64,000 nt of DNA from Pseudacidovorax intermedius (GTDB taxonomy: Bacteria; Pseudomonadota; Gammaproteobacteria; Burkholderiales; Burkholderiaceae_C), in NCBI RefSeq assembly GCF_003350475.1, contig NZ_QQAV01000005.1, positions 248,001 through 312,000 on the forward strand. Direction: 5' to 3'. This document shows positions 44,747 to 53,515 of the stretch, piece by piece; positions within the stretch are counted from its first letter, which is position 1, and every line of letters begins with the position of its first letter. A program made the position numbers and the translations under genes. A model generated the notes under the pieces. That model was not told the origin of the DNA. It made no database searches and was given only the letters and a program-made list of their open reading frames with translations.

Positions 44747-46347
44747 GAGGCGCCGCTCCAGGCGGGCAGTGCGCCCGGTGCGCCGTGGCCTGTGAGGCAG
44801 TCCGGTCCCTCGCCCGCCCGGCCATCGTGGCGCCAGACCGCGATCTCGGTGTTGAAGGTGACCAGCTGCATGCCCAGCACCCAGGGGGCGACGAGCTGCG
44901 CGTTGGAGGGCCCGATCACCCAGGTGCGGCCTGGGGCGCAGATCCGCGCCGGCTGGGCGTCGATGCCCTGCAGCCACGCGGCCTGGGTGACGGGCTCGAA
45001 GGCGCCGGCGTCGGCCAGTTCCTTGCGCCAGTTGTCGCTGGCCTGGGCCACGGCCGGCCGCCAGTCGGACGCCACGGTGACGGGGCCGGGAAGCTGCCAG
45101 TAGAAGGGCAGTTCGTAGAAGTAGTGGTCGAGCATCACCACGCGATCCCCGGGCCGCACGGACTCGCCCGCGGGCAGCTGCAGCCGGGCGTCGGGCGGGG
45201 TGCCGTAATGCCCGGCCGCCGCCACGCCTCCCACGCACAGCAGGGCGGCGAGCGTGCCGGTGGCGCCCAGGACCTTGGCGCGCCGCGGCGAGCCTGCCAG
45301 GGCGCGCTCCAGGCCCAGCGCGACGAGGGCAGCCAGGGGCGGCAGGGCCGGCAGCACATAACCCACCAGCTTGGAGCGCGGCAGCGAGAAGAACACCACC
45401 ACCACGCCCATCCACACCAGCATCAGCAGCGGCAGACCCTGGGCGCCGCGCGAGGGCGCCGGCGCGGCCTTGCGCCACCACAGCAGCAGCCACGGCGTCC
45501 AGGGAAGGCACAGGCCCAGCACCACGGGTGCATAGAACCAGAAGGGATGCTCATTGTTGAAGCCGCTGGCCGCGAAGCGGCGGAAGTGCTGCGTGATGAC
45601 GAAGTAGTCGAAGAACTCCGGGTAGCGCAGCTGCATGGCGACGAACCACGGTCCGGCGACGAGCGCCATCAGCAGCCAGCCCGGCCACCACACGGCCATG
45701 CGCAGCGCCACGCGGGTGCGGCGTGTGAGCAGGGCCCACAGCACGATCACGCCGCCCGGCAGCACCACGCCGATCAGCCCCTTGGCCAGCAGGCCCAGCC
45801 CCGCCGAGGCGAAGGCCAGCGCCAGGGCGATGCGCCAGGGGCGCTCCTCGTCCAGGCACAGCAGTGCATCCGCGGCGCAGGCGATGGTAGCGGTGATGCA
45901 GCCGGCCACCAGCATGTCGAGGTTGGCGAACTGGGCGCCGACGAAGAAGAAGGGGCTGGTGCACAGCGCCAGCGTGGCCCAGCGCGCCAGGCGCAGATCG
46001 CCATGTCGGCGCAGGAGGGTGTAGAGCGATGCGGCCGCCAGCCAGGCGCCCAGCACCGACGGCAGGCGCGCGGCCCACTCGTGCACGCCGAAGACCTGCA
46101 TGGCCCCGGCGCCGAGCCAGTAGAACAGCGGCGGCTTGTGGAAGAAGGGCAGGCCGTTGAGCCGTGGCACCAGCCAGTCGCCGGATTCCAGCATGGCGCG
46201 CGCCACGCCGGCGTAGCGGCCCTCGTCGGGGGCGGTCAGCGGGCGCAGGCCGGCGGTCCAGGCCAGCCACACGCCGACCATCAGCAGGAAGGCGGCATGC
46301 CCCTTCCACCACGACGACGTGCCGCGCGCTTGCGCGGCGGCGCTCAC
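44743..46347 (-). CDS. ArnT-like lipid A glycosyltransferase (GT83), GTG start
   Basis: A 534-residue polytopic enzyme. The first periplasmic loop has the GT83 hallmark LTAPDEGRYAGVARAMLESGDWLVPRLNGLPFFHKPPLFYWL, and about twelve helices fill the first 370 residues, with a C-terminal soluble domain (about 385-534). It transfers a sugar from undecaprenyl phosphate to lipid A phosphate in the periplasm. GTG at 46347 overlaps the stop of the upstream gene (GTGA) and gives the correct N-terminus. With a NaxD-like partner the sugar is probably galactosamine or glucosamine rather than aminoarabinose. Confidence 0.87.
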   Translation of the reverse strand: MSAAAQARGTSSWWKGHAAFLLMVGVWLAWTAGLRPLTAPDEGRYAGVARAMLESGDWLVPRLNGLPFFHKPPLFYWLGAGAMQVFGVHEWAARLPSVLGAWLAAASLYTLLRRHGDLRLARWATLALCTSPFFFVGAQFANLDMLVAGCITATIACAADALLCLDEERPWRIALALAFASAGLGLLAKGLIGVVLPGGVIVLWALLTRRTRVALRMAVWWPGWLLMALVAGPWFVAMQLRYPEFFDYFVITQHFRRFAASGFNNEHPFWFYAPVVLGLCLPWTPWLLLWWRKAAPAPSRGAQGLPLLMLVWMGVVVVFFSLPRSKLVGYVLPALPPLAALVALGLERALAGSPRRAKVLGATGTLAALLCVGGVAAAGHYGTPPDARLQLPAGESVRPGDRVVMLDHYFYELPFYWQLPGPVTVASDWRPAVAQASDNWRKELADAGAFEPVTQAAWLQGIDAQPARICAPGRTWVIGPSNAQLVAPWVLGMQLVTFNTEIAVWRHDGRAGEGPDCLTGHGAPGALPAWSGAS

Positions 46348-47375
46348 GGCGTGCGCTCCGCGAGGCCGTGGCCGTGTTCTTCGCGCACCAGGAACAGCGG
46401 CCGGGCCTTGACCTCCTCGAAGATACGGCCCACGTACTCGCCCACGATGCCGACCGACACCAGCTGGATGCCCATGAAGAACATGAGGCTCACGACGATG
46501 GTGGACCAGCCCGGCACATCGCTGCCCGAGATGAAGTGGCTCAACACCAGGAAGACGCCATAGCCCAGCGCCGGCACGGCCAGCAGCAGCCCGATCACGC
46601 TGATCAGCCGCAGCGGCCAGGTGGTGAAGGAGGTGATGCCGTCCAGCGCCAGGTTCAGCAGCCGCAGCGCGCCGAAGCGGCTCTGGCCTTCGGCCCGCGG
46701 CGCCGGCGTGTAGGGCAGGGCCACGGTCTTGAAGCCCACCCAGGCGTACAGGCCCTTCATGAAACGGTTGCGCTCGGGCAGCGCCAGCAGGGCGTCCACC
46801 ACCTTGCGGTCCATCAGTCGGAAGTCGCCCGCGTCCTCCGGCAGCGGCGTGCGGCTGGAGATGTTCACCGCCCGGTAGAAGAGCCGCGTGCCCACGCGCT
46901 TGAGGGCGCCTTCGTCGGCCCGGTTCTCGCGCACCGCGTAGACCACTTCGGCGCCGCTGCGCCACTGCTCGACCATCTTGCCGATGAGCTGGGGCGAGTG
47001 CTGCAGGTCGCCATCGAGCAGCACCACGGCATCGCCGCGCGCGGCCTTGAGCCCCGCACTCAGCGCGGCCTCCTTGCCGAAATTGCGCGACAGCCGCACC
47101 AGCCGGAAGCCCGCCAATTGGCACCAGGTGCGCGCCACGTCGGAGGTGTCGTCGCTGCTGCCGTCGTCCACCACGATGACTTCCCATCGCAGGCCGATGC
47201 CCTGCAGCAACTGCTCCAGCAGCGGCAGCAGCAGGCGGAGATTGGCTGCCTCGTTGAAGCAGGGGATGACGCACGACAGGGCTGCCGCGGCGAGCTGAAC
47301 GGGCGGCTGGGCGACGACCTCGTCGGTCTCGACGACCTTCAAGTGCGCGACAGGAGCATGCACGGCGGCATTCAT
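46344..47375 (-). CDS. ArnC-like polyprenyl-phosphate glycosyltransferase (GT2)
   Basis: A 343-residue GT2 enzyme. The catalytic domain (about 35-250) has SCVIPCFNEAANL, EVIVVDDGSSDDT and the DXD-like VVLLDGDLQHSPQ. Two membrane helices follow (about 265-325), then GEYVGRIFEEVKARPLFLV. It attaches a sugar from UDP-sugar to undecaprenyl phosphate on the cytoplasmic face. The ATG overlaps the PAP2 stop (ATGA). Second gene of the four-gene envelope operon. Confidence 0.9.
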   Translation of the reverse strand: MNAAVHAPVAHLKVVETDEVVAQPPVQLAAAALSCVIPCFNEAANLRLLLPLLEQLLQGIGLRWEVIVVDDGSSDDTSDVARTWCQLAGFRLVRLSRNFGKEAALSAGLKAARGDAVVLLDGDLQHSPQLIGKMVEQWRSGAEVVYAVRENRADEGALKRVGTRLFYRAVNISSRTPLPEDAGDFRLMDRKVVDALLALPERNRFMKGLYAWVGFKTVALPYTPAPRAEGQSRFGALRLLNLALDGITSFTTWPLRLISVIGLLLAVPALGYGVFLVLSHFISGSDVPGWSTIVVSLMFFMGIQLVSVGIVGEYVGRIFEEVKARPLFLVREEHGHGLAERTP

Positions 47376-47977
47376 GGCAGCGGTTTCTCTCGATGCGAAG
47401 GGGCGATGGCAGATGGAGCAGGCGGCAGCACGACCGGCTCGGCGGCGCTGGCGCCGAGGCGGACTCGAAGTTGCCACTGCACGACCAGAAAGCCGGTCAG
47501 GAGCGCGGCCGCCAGCCCCAGTCCCGCTACAACGTCCAGCGGGAAGTGCACGCCGACATGGATGCGGGCCCAACCCGTGGCAAGCGCCAGGGCCATCGCC
47601 GCCAGCCCGTACCGGCGCAGTGGCCGACGCACCAGCATGCCGAAGGCCACCAGGCCCATCACGGTGGCATGGGTGCTGGGCAGTCCGTCGCTGCCGCCAT
47701 GGGCCAGGTGGCTGGGCGTCAGGCCCAGCATGAAGGGGCGGGAATAGCCCAGCGTGCTGGCCAGGGCGTGGGCCGCCAGGGAGCCGATCGCTGCCATGCA
47801 CAGCAGCGCCAGCAAATAGCCGCGCTCGTCGCGCTGGCGGAGGCCGGCCCACAGCATCACGACTGCGCTGAGCCAGGGACCGAAGCGCGCGAGTGCACTG
47901 GCGATGGACAGAAGCCAGGGCGTGGGCGAGCTGCCGGCCGTCATCGCGAGGAAGAGGGCCATGTCGGGGCGCGTCAT
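47372..47977 (-). CDS. PAP2-family membrane phosphatase
   Basis: A 201-residue protein with about five or six helices and PAP2 motifs: YSRPFMLGLTPSHLAHGGSDGLPSTHATVMGLVAF (SGHAT-like, PSTHAT) and RIHVGVHFPLDVVAG, with catalytic His residues present. It could recycle undecaprenyl pyrophosphate or dephosphorylate lipid A. First gene of the operon with ArnC-like, ArnT-like and NaxD-like genes, all joined by four-base overlaps. Confidence 0.85.
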   Translation of the reverse strand: MTRPDMALFLAMTAGSSPTPWLLSIASALARFGPWLSAVVMLWAGLRQRDERGYLLALLCMAAIGSLAAHALASTLGYSRPFMLGLTPSHLAHGGSDGLPSTHATVMGLVAFGMLVRRPLRRYGLAAMALALATGWARIHVGVHFPLDVVAGLGLAAALLTGFLVVQWQLRVRLGASAAEPVVLPPAPSAIAPSHREKPLP

Positions 47978-48166
47978 TGTGCGGCCCCACTGCCGCAGCC
48001 GTCGGCGCGGCCCCGGTCACGCCGCGTGCGTGTGAACGCGGGATGAATGGGCGCGCGGAATTGGTCGGTCAGCATGGCGGCGGATGCTAGGAGTCCGCCG
48101 TGAATCCTTCCTGACCGTGCGTTTCAGACGCCGTTCAGGCTGGCCGGCGCGGGCCGGCCGCCGCGC

Positions 48167-49135
48167 TCACTCTTCCTTCATGCCGGTGGCCTTCACCACC
48201 GCGCCCAGGCGCGCGCGTTCCTCGTCGACGAACTTGACGAAGCTGGCGCGCGTGCCGCCGATGGGCTCGATGCCCATGCCTTTGAGGCGTTGCACCGTGG
48301 CCGGGTCCTTCATGGCCTTGTCCACGGCCTCGGCCATCTTGTCGAGGATGGCCAGCGGCGTGCCGGCCGGCGCATGCACGCCCGCCCAGTGGGCGATGCG
48401 GATGTCCTTGAAGCCCAATTCCACGGCCGTGGGCAGCTCGGGGTAGGCCGAGATGCGCTGCGTCCAGGTGGTGGCCAGGGCCTTGAGCTTGCCGGCCTTG
48501 ATGTAGGGCAGCACCACGATGCTGGCCTCCGACGTGGCGTCGACCTGGCCGCTGAGCACCGCGGTGATCGACTCGGAGCCGCTCTTGTAGGGCACCACGT
48601 CGAGCTTGGCACCGTAGTTCTTCTCCAGCAGGCCTTCGACGAAGTGCGGCGTGCTGCCCGTGCCGGCCGTGGCGAAGTGCAGGCCCTGGCCCTGCTTGGA
48701 CTTGTTCACGAAATCGGTCAGGTCCTTGTAGGGCGAGTTGGCGGGCGCCACGATCACCGAGGGTGCCAGGCCGATCATGGCCACCGGCACCAGGTCGCTG
48801 TCCTTGTAGGGCACCTTGCGGATCATGCTGTTGGAGACCACGCCCGCAGCGCTGATGAGGAAGGTATAGCCGTCGGGCGCGCTCTTGGCGACCACGTCGG
48901 AACCCAGCACGGCCCCGGCGCCGGGCTTGTTGTCCACCACCACTGGCTGGCCCAGGGCCTTGGAGACGCCATCGGCCGCCGCGCGGCCCATCAGGTCGTT
49001 GGCGCCGCCAGCGGAGAAGGGCACCACGAAGTGGATCGGCTTGGTGGGCCACTGCTGCGCCGAGGCGCCGGCGGCCAGCAGGCCGGTGGAGAGGGCGACG
49101 AGCAGCGCACGGCGGCGCGAAGGGGCGAGAGTCAT
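48167..49135 (-). CDS. Bug/TctC-family solute receptor
   Basis: A 322-residue receptor: signal peptide with RRR (about 1-27), WPTKPIHFVVPFSAGGANDLMGRAAADG, VVVDNKPGAGAVLG, APDGYTFLIS. It lies 139 bases downstream of the nitroreductase on the same strand, so it may be the last gene of the catabolic operon or independently expressed. Confidence 0.9.
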   Translation of the reverse strand: MTLAPSRRRALLVALSTGLLAAGASAQQWPTKPIHFVVPFSAGGANDLMGRAAADGVSKALGQPVVVDNKPGAGAVLGSDVVAKSAPDGYTFLISAAGVVSNSMIRKVPYKDSDLVPVAMIGLAPSVIVAPANSPYKDLTDFVNKSKQGQGLHFATAGTGSTPHFVEGLLEKNYGAKLDVVPYKSGSESITAVLSGQVDATSEASIVVLPYIKAGKLKALATTWTQRISAYPELPTAVELGFKDIRIAHWAGVHAPAGTPLAILDKMAEAVDKAMKDPATVQRLKGMGIEPIGGTRASFVKFVDEERARLGAVVKATGMKEE

Positions 49136-49274
49136 GGCGAGGGTCCTGTCTGTCTAGGTGTTGGAATGCTTCAGGAACCGGCCGGAGGCCGGGCCGGGAT
49201 CATGCCACCCGGCCCAAGCCCTGCCATGAGGGGAGACCGCAGCACAGGGCGCCCTGGCCTGTGCCCGCAGGCGC

Positions 49275-49994
49275 TCAGCTTTCGGCCCAGGTCAGCACTT
49301 CGTCCAGGCCCGCGCGCGTGGTGCGGAAGCCGTTGGCCGGATGCGCCTCGTCCGCAAAGCCGAAGGAGATGCCGCAGACCACGCGCCGGTCGGCCGCCAG
49401 GCCCAGCTGCGCGCGCAGCACGTCCGCGCGAGACGCCAGTGCCGCCTGCGGCACGGTGGCCACGCCCAGGCTGGTGGCGGCCAGCATGAAGTTGGAGACG
49501 AAGGCGCCGCAGTCCACCGCGCCGTACACACCCAGCGCCTCGTCGCTGGTGACAATGGCCACATGCGGTGCGCCGAAGAAGCGGAAGTTCTCCAGCGCCT
49601 GCCGGGCCGAGGCCTCGCGGTCGCCCTTGGGCACGCCGACCGCGTCGTACAGGGCCAGCCCGCATTCGCGGCGGCGCGCCTGGTAGACGCCCTGGTACTC
49701 GCGCGGCCAGGGAAAGTCGGACTGCGGCGGCTCGCCCTGGGCCGCCAGTAGCGCCGCACGCAGACGCTCGGTGGCTGCACCCCGGGTGATGACCACCTGC
49801 CAGGGCTGCGCGTTGCACCATGAGGCGGTGCGCTGTGCCAGCTGAAGAATGCGTTCGATGGTGGCGCGTGGCACTTCCTGCGGCAGGAAGCCGCGGCAGC
49901 TGTAACGCTGGTCGAGCAGGCCCTGGAGCGTGCGGTTCGGATCGGCGTCGGCGGGCAGATGTCCGCCAGTGGCGGAGGCAGAGGGAAGGGACAT
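49275..49994 (-). CDS. Nitroreductase-family flavoprotein
   Basis: A 239-residue FMN enzyme: LLDQRYSCRGFLPQEVPRATIERILQLAQRTASWCNAQPWQVVI (about 24-67) is the FMN-binding N-terminal pattern, and GAFVSNFMLAATSLGVATVPQAAL the second half. Members reduce nitro groups, quinones or enones with NAD(P)H. In this cluster it may be an ene-type reductase for a ring intermediate. It follows the DUF35 gene by 35 bases; start 49994 from family alignment. Confidence 0.85.
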   Translation of the reverse strand: MSLPSASATGGHLPADADPNRTLQGLLDQRYSCRGFLPQEVPRATIERILQLAQRTASWCNAQPWQVVITRGAATERLRAALLAAQGEPPQSDFPWPREYQGVYQARRRECGLALYDAVGVPKGDREASARQALENFRFFGAPHVAIVTSDEALGVYGAVDCGAFVSNFMLAATSLGVATVPQAALASRADVLRAQLGLAADRRVVCGISFGFADEAHPANGFRTTRAGLDEVLTWAES

Positions 49995-50029
49995 GGCGAT
50001 GGAGGGAGGATGAAAGGCCGGAGCCAAGG

Positions 50030-50485
50030 CTACCCGCCGCAAAGCCGCCAGTGCAGCAGCGAAAACGCGGGTTGTGCGTCGGGATGGTGCGCGAAAACGC
50101 CCCGGACGGCTGCGCCGATGGCGACATCCTGCATGGGATCGCCCAGCAGGTTGCCGACCATGCGCACGCCGCCGGCGTGGGGCAGTGCGACCAGCGCCAC
50201 GCGATAGGGGCCATGGTCGCGCAGGGCCGCATGGGCCGGATGCCAGACCCGCGTCCAGCTGTGGATCACGCCCTGCGGGGGCACCTCGGTCCAGGCCGGG
50301 TCGAAGGCATGGCAGTGGTGGCAGATCCACTCAGGTCCGAACTGCCAGGTGCCGCAGTGCGTGCAGCGCTGCACCTGCAGTCGCTCTTCGCGCAGGCCCT
50401 GCCAGTACGGCGCCGAGAGGCCGTCCGGCTCCGAGACGGGAATCGGCAGACCGGCGGGCAGCGGCGGGATCGTGGCATCGCTCAC
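50030..50485 (-). CDS. DUF35 zinc-ribbon/OB-fold protein, GTG start
   Basis: A 151-residue partner protein of thiolase-like enzymes. The rubredoxin-like zinc ribbon has VQRCTHCGTWQFGPEWICHHCHAF (about 38-61), followed by an OB-fold (about 70-145) with GVIHSWTRVWHPA. GTG at 50485 overlaps the thiolase stop (GTGA). DUF35 proteins form complexes with thiolase-fold enzymes, e.g. ChsH2 with Ltp2 in steroid side-chain retro-aldol cleavage. Confidence 0.87.
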   Translation of the reverse strand: MSDATIPPLPAGLPIPVSEPDGLSAPYWQGLREERLQVQRCTHCGTWQFGPEWICHHCHAFDPAWTEVPPQGVIHSWTRVWHPAHAALRDHGPYRVALVALPHAGGVRMVGNLLGDPMQDVAIGAAVRGVFAHHPDAQPAFSLLHWRLCGG

Positions 50486-51699
50486 AGCGCGGCCTCCGAG
50501 CCCAGCAGCAGGTTGCTCACGGGCGAGACCATGGGCGCGCCGATCACCAGCGCGGCATCGCGCCGCGGTGCCTGGCTGGTCGAGGTGCCGCGCACCTGGC
50601 GCACCGCCTCCAGCACGAGTTCGAGGCCGTGCATGTAGCACTCCGCCAGGTTGCCGCCGCTGGTATTGAGGGGCAGGCGGCCGTGGGGGCTGAGGAGGTT
50701 GTCGACGGTGAGGAAGTCGTTGGCCTCCTCGGGCCGGAAGAAGCCATGCTCCGTCAGCGCCATGACGACGCCGCCGGTGAAGTTCTCGTAGCTCTGCACG
50801 GAGCCCACGTCCGGCGGCCCGAGCCCCGCCATGCGCCACAGGTCTTCGGCCACGGCGGCATAGCCGGCGCTGCCGTAGTCGGGGGCGTTGTGGGCCATGG
50901 CGGCGGCGCGGTGAGGCGCGCCGGCTGCGGCGCCGAGCAGGTAGACCGGCTCGGCCGCGAAGTCGCGCGCGCGCTCCGCCGCGACCAGTACCAACGCCGC
51001 GGCGCCGTCGTTCTCCATGCAGCAGTCGAACAGGTGGAAGGGCTCGGTGATCCAGCGCGACGCGTCGTACCGGTCCGCATCCAGCGGCCGCCCGTGCATC
51101 AGCGCGCGCGGATTGGCCTGAGCGTGGTGGTAGCAGGCGAGGGCAATGGCACGCAGGGCCGACTGCTGCACCCCGTGCTCGTGCATGAAGCGCTGCACCC
51201 GCATGGCGAAGCGCTGTGGCGGGGCCAGCACGCCGTAGGGCATCAGGTAGGCCTTCTCGCCCGAGATGGTCGAGACACCCGATACCTGGCCGAAGCGTCC
51301 ATGCTCACCCTGGGCCAGGGCCCGGAAGACCACCACGCAGTCCGCCATGCCGGCTGCGATGGCGGCGGCGGCATTGGCCACCGCGGCGCAGCAGCCACCG
51401 CCGCCGCCGCCCCATTGCATCGTGGCCAAGCGCAGGCGGTGGATGCCCAGCGCAGTGGCGAGGCGCGAGGCGTCGTTGCGGTCGTCGCCATAGGAGGCGA
51501 AGCCATCGATTTGGCGCGGGTCCAGACCCGCGTCCCGGCAGGCCGCGAGGATGGCCTTGAGGGCCAGCTTGAATTCCGGGTCGGGCGACTGGCCGTGGCG
51601 CCAGTAGCCGCCCTCCCCGATGCCGACCACCGCCACCTGCCCGCGCAGCGAGCGCGTGCTGCGGCGGGGCGCCGTGTGCAGGTGCATCGCGGCGTTCAC
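50482..51699 (-). CDS. Thiolase-like protein (SCP2-thiolase/lipid-transfer family)
   Basis: A 405-residue thiolase fold: GQVAVVGIGEGGYWRHGQSP at the start, IDGFASYGDDRND, nucleophile-loop region MQWGGGGGGCCAAVANAAAAIAAG (about 98-121, two adjacent Cys shifted from the usual position), and SGGNLAECYMHGLELVLEAVRQVRG near the C-terminus. Many members act as CoA-ester aldolases or thiolases. It is paired with the DUF35 gene by a GTGA overlap, and its own GTG (51699) overlaps the Bug stop. ATG at 51687 is an alternative start. Confidence 0.82.
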   Translation of the reverse strand: MNAAMHLHTAPRRSTRSLRGQVAVVGIGEGGYWRHGQSPDPEFKLALKAILAACRDAGLDPRQIDGFASYGDDRNDASRLATALGIHRLRLATMQWGGGGGGCCAAVANAAAAIAAGMADCVVVFRALAQGEHGRFGQVSGVSTISGEKAYLMPYGVLAPPQRFAMRVQRFMHEHGVQQSALRAIALACYHHAQANPRALMHGRPLDADRYDASRWITEPFHLFDCCMENDGAAALVLVAAERARDFAAEPVYLLGAAAGAPHRAAAMAHNAPDYGSAGYAAVAEDLWRMAGLGPPDVGSVQSYENFTGGVVMALTEHGFFRPEEANDFLTVDNLLSPHGRLPLNTSGGNLAECYMHGLELVLEAVRQVRGTSTSQAPRRDAALVIGAPMVSPVSNLLLGSEAAL

Positions 51700-52664
51700 A
51701 TCTGGATGTTGGCCTTGCGCACCACCGGTCCCCACTGCGCCATCTCCTTGCGGATCAGCTGCTCCAGTTGTTCGGGCGTGCTGCCGCGTGCCTCCACCTT
51801 GCGCTCGGCGAACAGGCGGCGCACCTCGGGCCGCTCCACCGCCGCGCGCACGGCCGCGTTGAGCCGGGCGGCCACCTCGTCGGGCGTGTTGCGGGGGGCG
51901 AGCACACCGAACCAGGCCACGCTTTCGAAGCCCGGCACGGCCTCGGCGATGGGCGGCAGCTCGGGCACGGCATCGCTGCGCTGCGCGGTGCCGACGGCCA
52001 GGTAGCGCACCCGGCCCGAGGCCAGCAGCGCGGCGCCGTCCAGCCCGGTGACGAAGGCCGCCTGGATCTGGCCACCGACGAAGGCGGTGGTCATGGGCGC
52101 GCCGCCGTTGTAGGGCACATGCTGCATGCGCGTGCCGGCCAATTCGTTGAAGTAGGCGCCGGTGAGGTGCGACAGCGAGCCATTGCCCACCGAGCCGAAG
52201 TTGAGCGCCGAGCCTTCCTTGCGCGCATAGGCGATGAATTCCGGGAGCGTGCGCGCGGGGCTGTCGCTGGGCACTGCCAGGATCATGGGCGTGATCGCCA
52301 CGGTGGAGATGGGCCGCAGGTCCTTGAGCTCGTCGTAGGGCACCTTGCGCATCAGCGAGACGATGGCGTTCGGCCCGCTGTTGCCGAAGACCAGCGTGTA
52401 GCCGTCCGGTGCGGCCTTGGCGACGCTGTCCACGCCGATGGTGCCGCCCGCGCCCGCCTTGTTGTCCACGATCACCGGCTGGCCCAGGAACTCGCTCAGG
52501 GGCTGCTGGATGGCGCGTGCCAATTGGTCGGTGCTGCCGCCGGCCGCATAGGGCACGACGATGCGGATGGTCTTGCTGGGATAGGCCTGCGCGAAGGCGC
52601 CCCCGGTGGCGAGCAGGCCTGCGGCGAGCAAGGCTTGGCGCCGGGTGAGAGGGATGAAGGTCAT
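51696..52664 (-). CDS. Bug/TctC-family solute receptor
   Basis: A 322-residue receptor with a signal peptide (about 1-26, RRQALLAAGLLATGGAFAQA) and motifs YPSKTIRIVVPYAAGGSTDQLAR, VIVDNKAGAGGTIG, APDGYTLVFG. It is inside the catabolic operon between GntR and thiolase-like genes, so it probably captures the pathway substrate in the periplasm. Confidence 0.9.
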   Translation of the reverse strand: MTFIPLTRRQALLAAGLLATGGAFAQAYPSKTIRIVVPYAAGGSTDQLARAIQQPLSEFLGQPVIVDNKAGAGGTIGVDSVAKAAPDGYTLVFGNSGPNAIVSLMRKVPYDELKDLRPISTVAITPMILAVPSDSPARTLPEFIAYARKEGSALNFGSVGNGSLSHLTGAYFNELAGTRMQHVPYNGGAPMTTAFVGGQIQAAFVTGLDGAALLASGRVRYLAVGTAQRSDAVPELPPIAEAVPGFESVAWFGVLAPRNTPDEVAARLNAAVRAAVERPEVRRLFAERKVEARGSTPEQLEQLIRKEMAQWGPVVRKANIQM

Positions 52665-52690
52665 GGGGTGTCTCCGGGTTGTGGTTGGCA

Positions 52691-53515
52691 TCAGGGGGCG
52701 GGCGCCGCATCGGACAGTCGGTCGCTCCAGTAGCGGCGGGCGCGCTGCATGTGGCGCAGGATCAGGGACTGGGCTTCGCCCGCATTGCGGTCGCGCAGAT
52801 GGGCCACCATCTGGCGGTGCTCTTCTTCCGAAGCCCGGCCCTGGGCCTCGTCCTCGAACAGAGACTCGCGCCGCAGGGCGGTGAAGCGGTAGAAGGCATT
52901 GAGCACGCGAACCAGCACCGAGTTGTGCGTCGCCTCCACCAGGGCCAGATGGAAGTCGCTGTCGGCCTGCGCGATGTTGCCGCCGTGGGCCAGCAGGTCG
53001 CGGGTGCGTGCCAGGATGCCGTCGAGCCGCTGCAGGTCGTCGTCCGTGCGCCGTGCGCAGGCCAGGCCGGCGGCCAGCAATTCGAGATGGGCGCGGACTT
53101 CCATGGTCTCGTCCACCTCGACGCCCGTCGGGGTGGCGCCCATGTCGGCCAGCATCACCAGGGCCTCGAAGCTGCTGTCGCGGCCCATGTGGCGCAGGTA
53201 CACGCCCGAGTTGGGTCGGCATTCGACGACGCGCAGGGTGCTGAGGATGGCCAGCGCCTCGCGCACGGCGTTGCGGCCCACGGCCAGACTCTCGGCCAGA
53301 TCGCGCTCCGAGGGCAGGCGGTCGCCCGGCTGCAGGCGGCGTTCGCGCAGGTAGGCCAGCAGGCCCGCGATCACCGTGCCGATCTGTCCACCGCCGTCGC
53401 GGGGGCGGGCGGGCGCCGGAAGCCCGCGCTCGCGCGGGACGCTCTGGTCGGGGCAGGTAGGGGGCAAGGCGAGCGCCTCAGGGCTGGTAGCCGAAGTCCT
53501 TGCCCACCTCGGCAC
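52691..53515 (-). CDS. GntR-family regulator (FadR/FCD type) of the catabolic cluster
   Basis: A 274-residue regulator. The winged helix (about 45-105) reads IAGLLAYLRERRLQPGDRLPSERDLAESLAVGRNAVREALAIL, and the FCD domain (about 120-260) has metal-type residues in DSDFHLALVEATHN. FadR-type GntR proteins bind TNGTNNNACNA; exact matches lie upstream of the Rieske gene and at the divergent promoter near 56.67 kb. The start is uncertain: ATG 53515 overlaps the Rieske gene by 38 bases, and a GTG at 53374 is possible. Confidence 0.86.
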   Translation of the reverse strand: MPRWARTSATSPEALALPPTCPDQSVPRERGLPAPARPRDGGGQIGTVIAGLLAYLRERRLQPGDRLPSERDLAESLAVGRNAVREALAILSTLRVVECRPNSGVYLRHMGRDSSFEALVMLADMGATPTGVEVDETMEVRAHLELLAAGLACARRTDDDLQRLDGILARTRDLLAHGGNIAQADSDFHLALVEATHNSVLVRVLNAFYRFTALRRESLFEDEAQGRASEEEHRQMVAHLRDRNAGEAQSLILRHMQRARRYWSDRLSDAAPAP

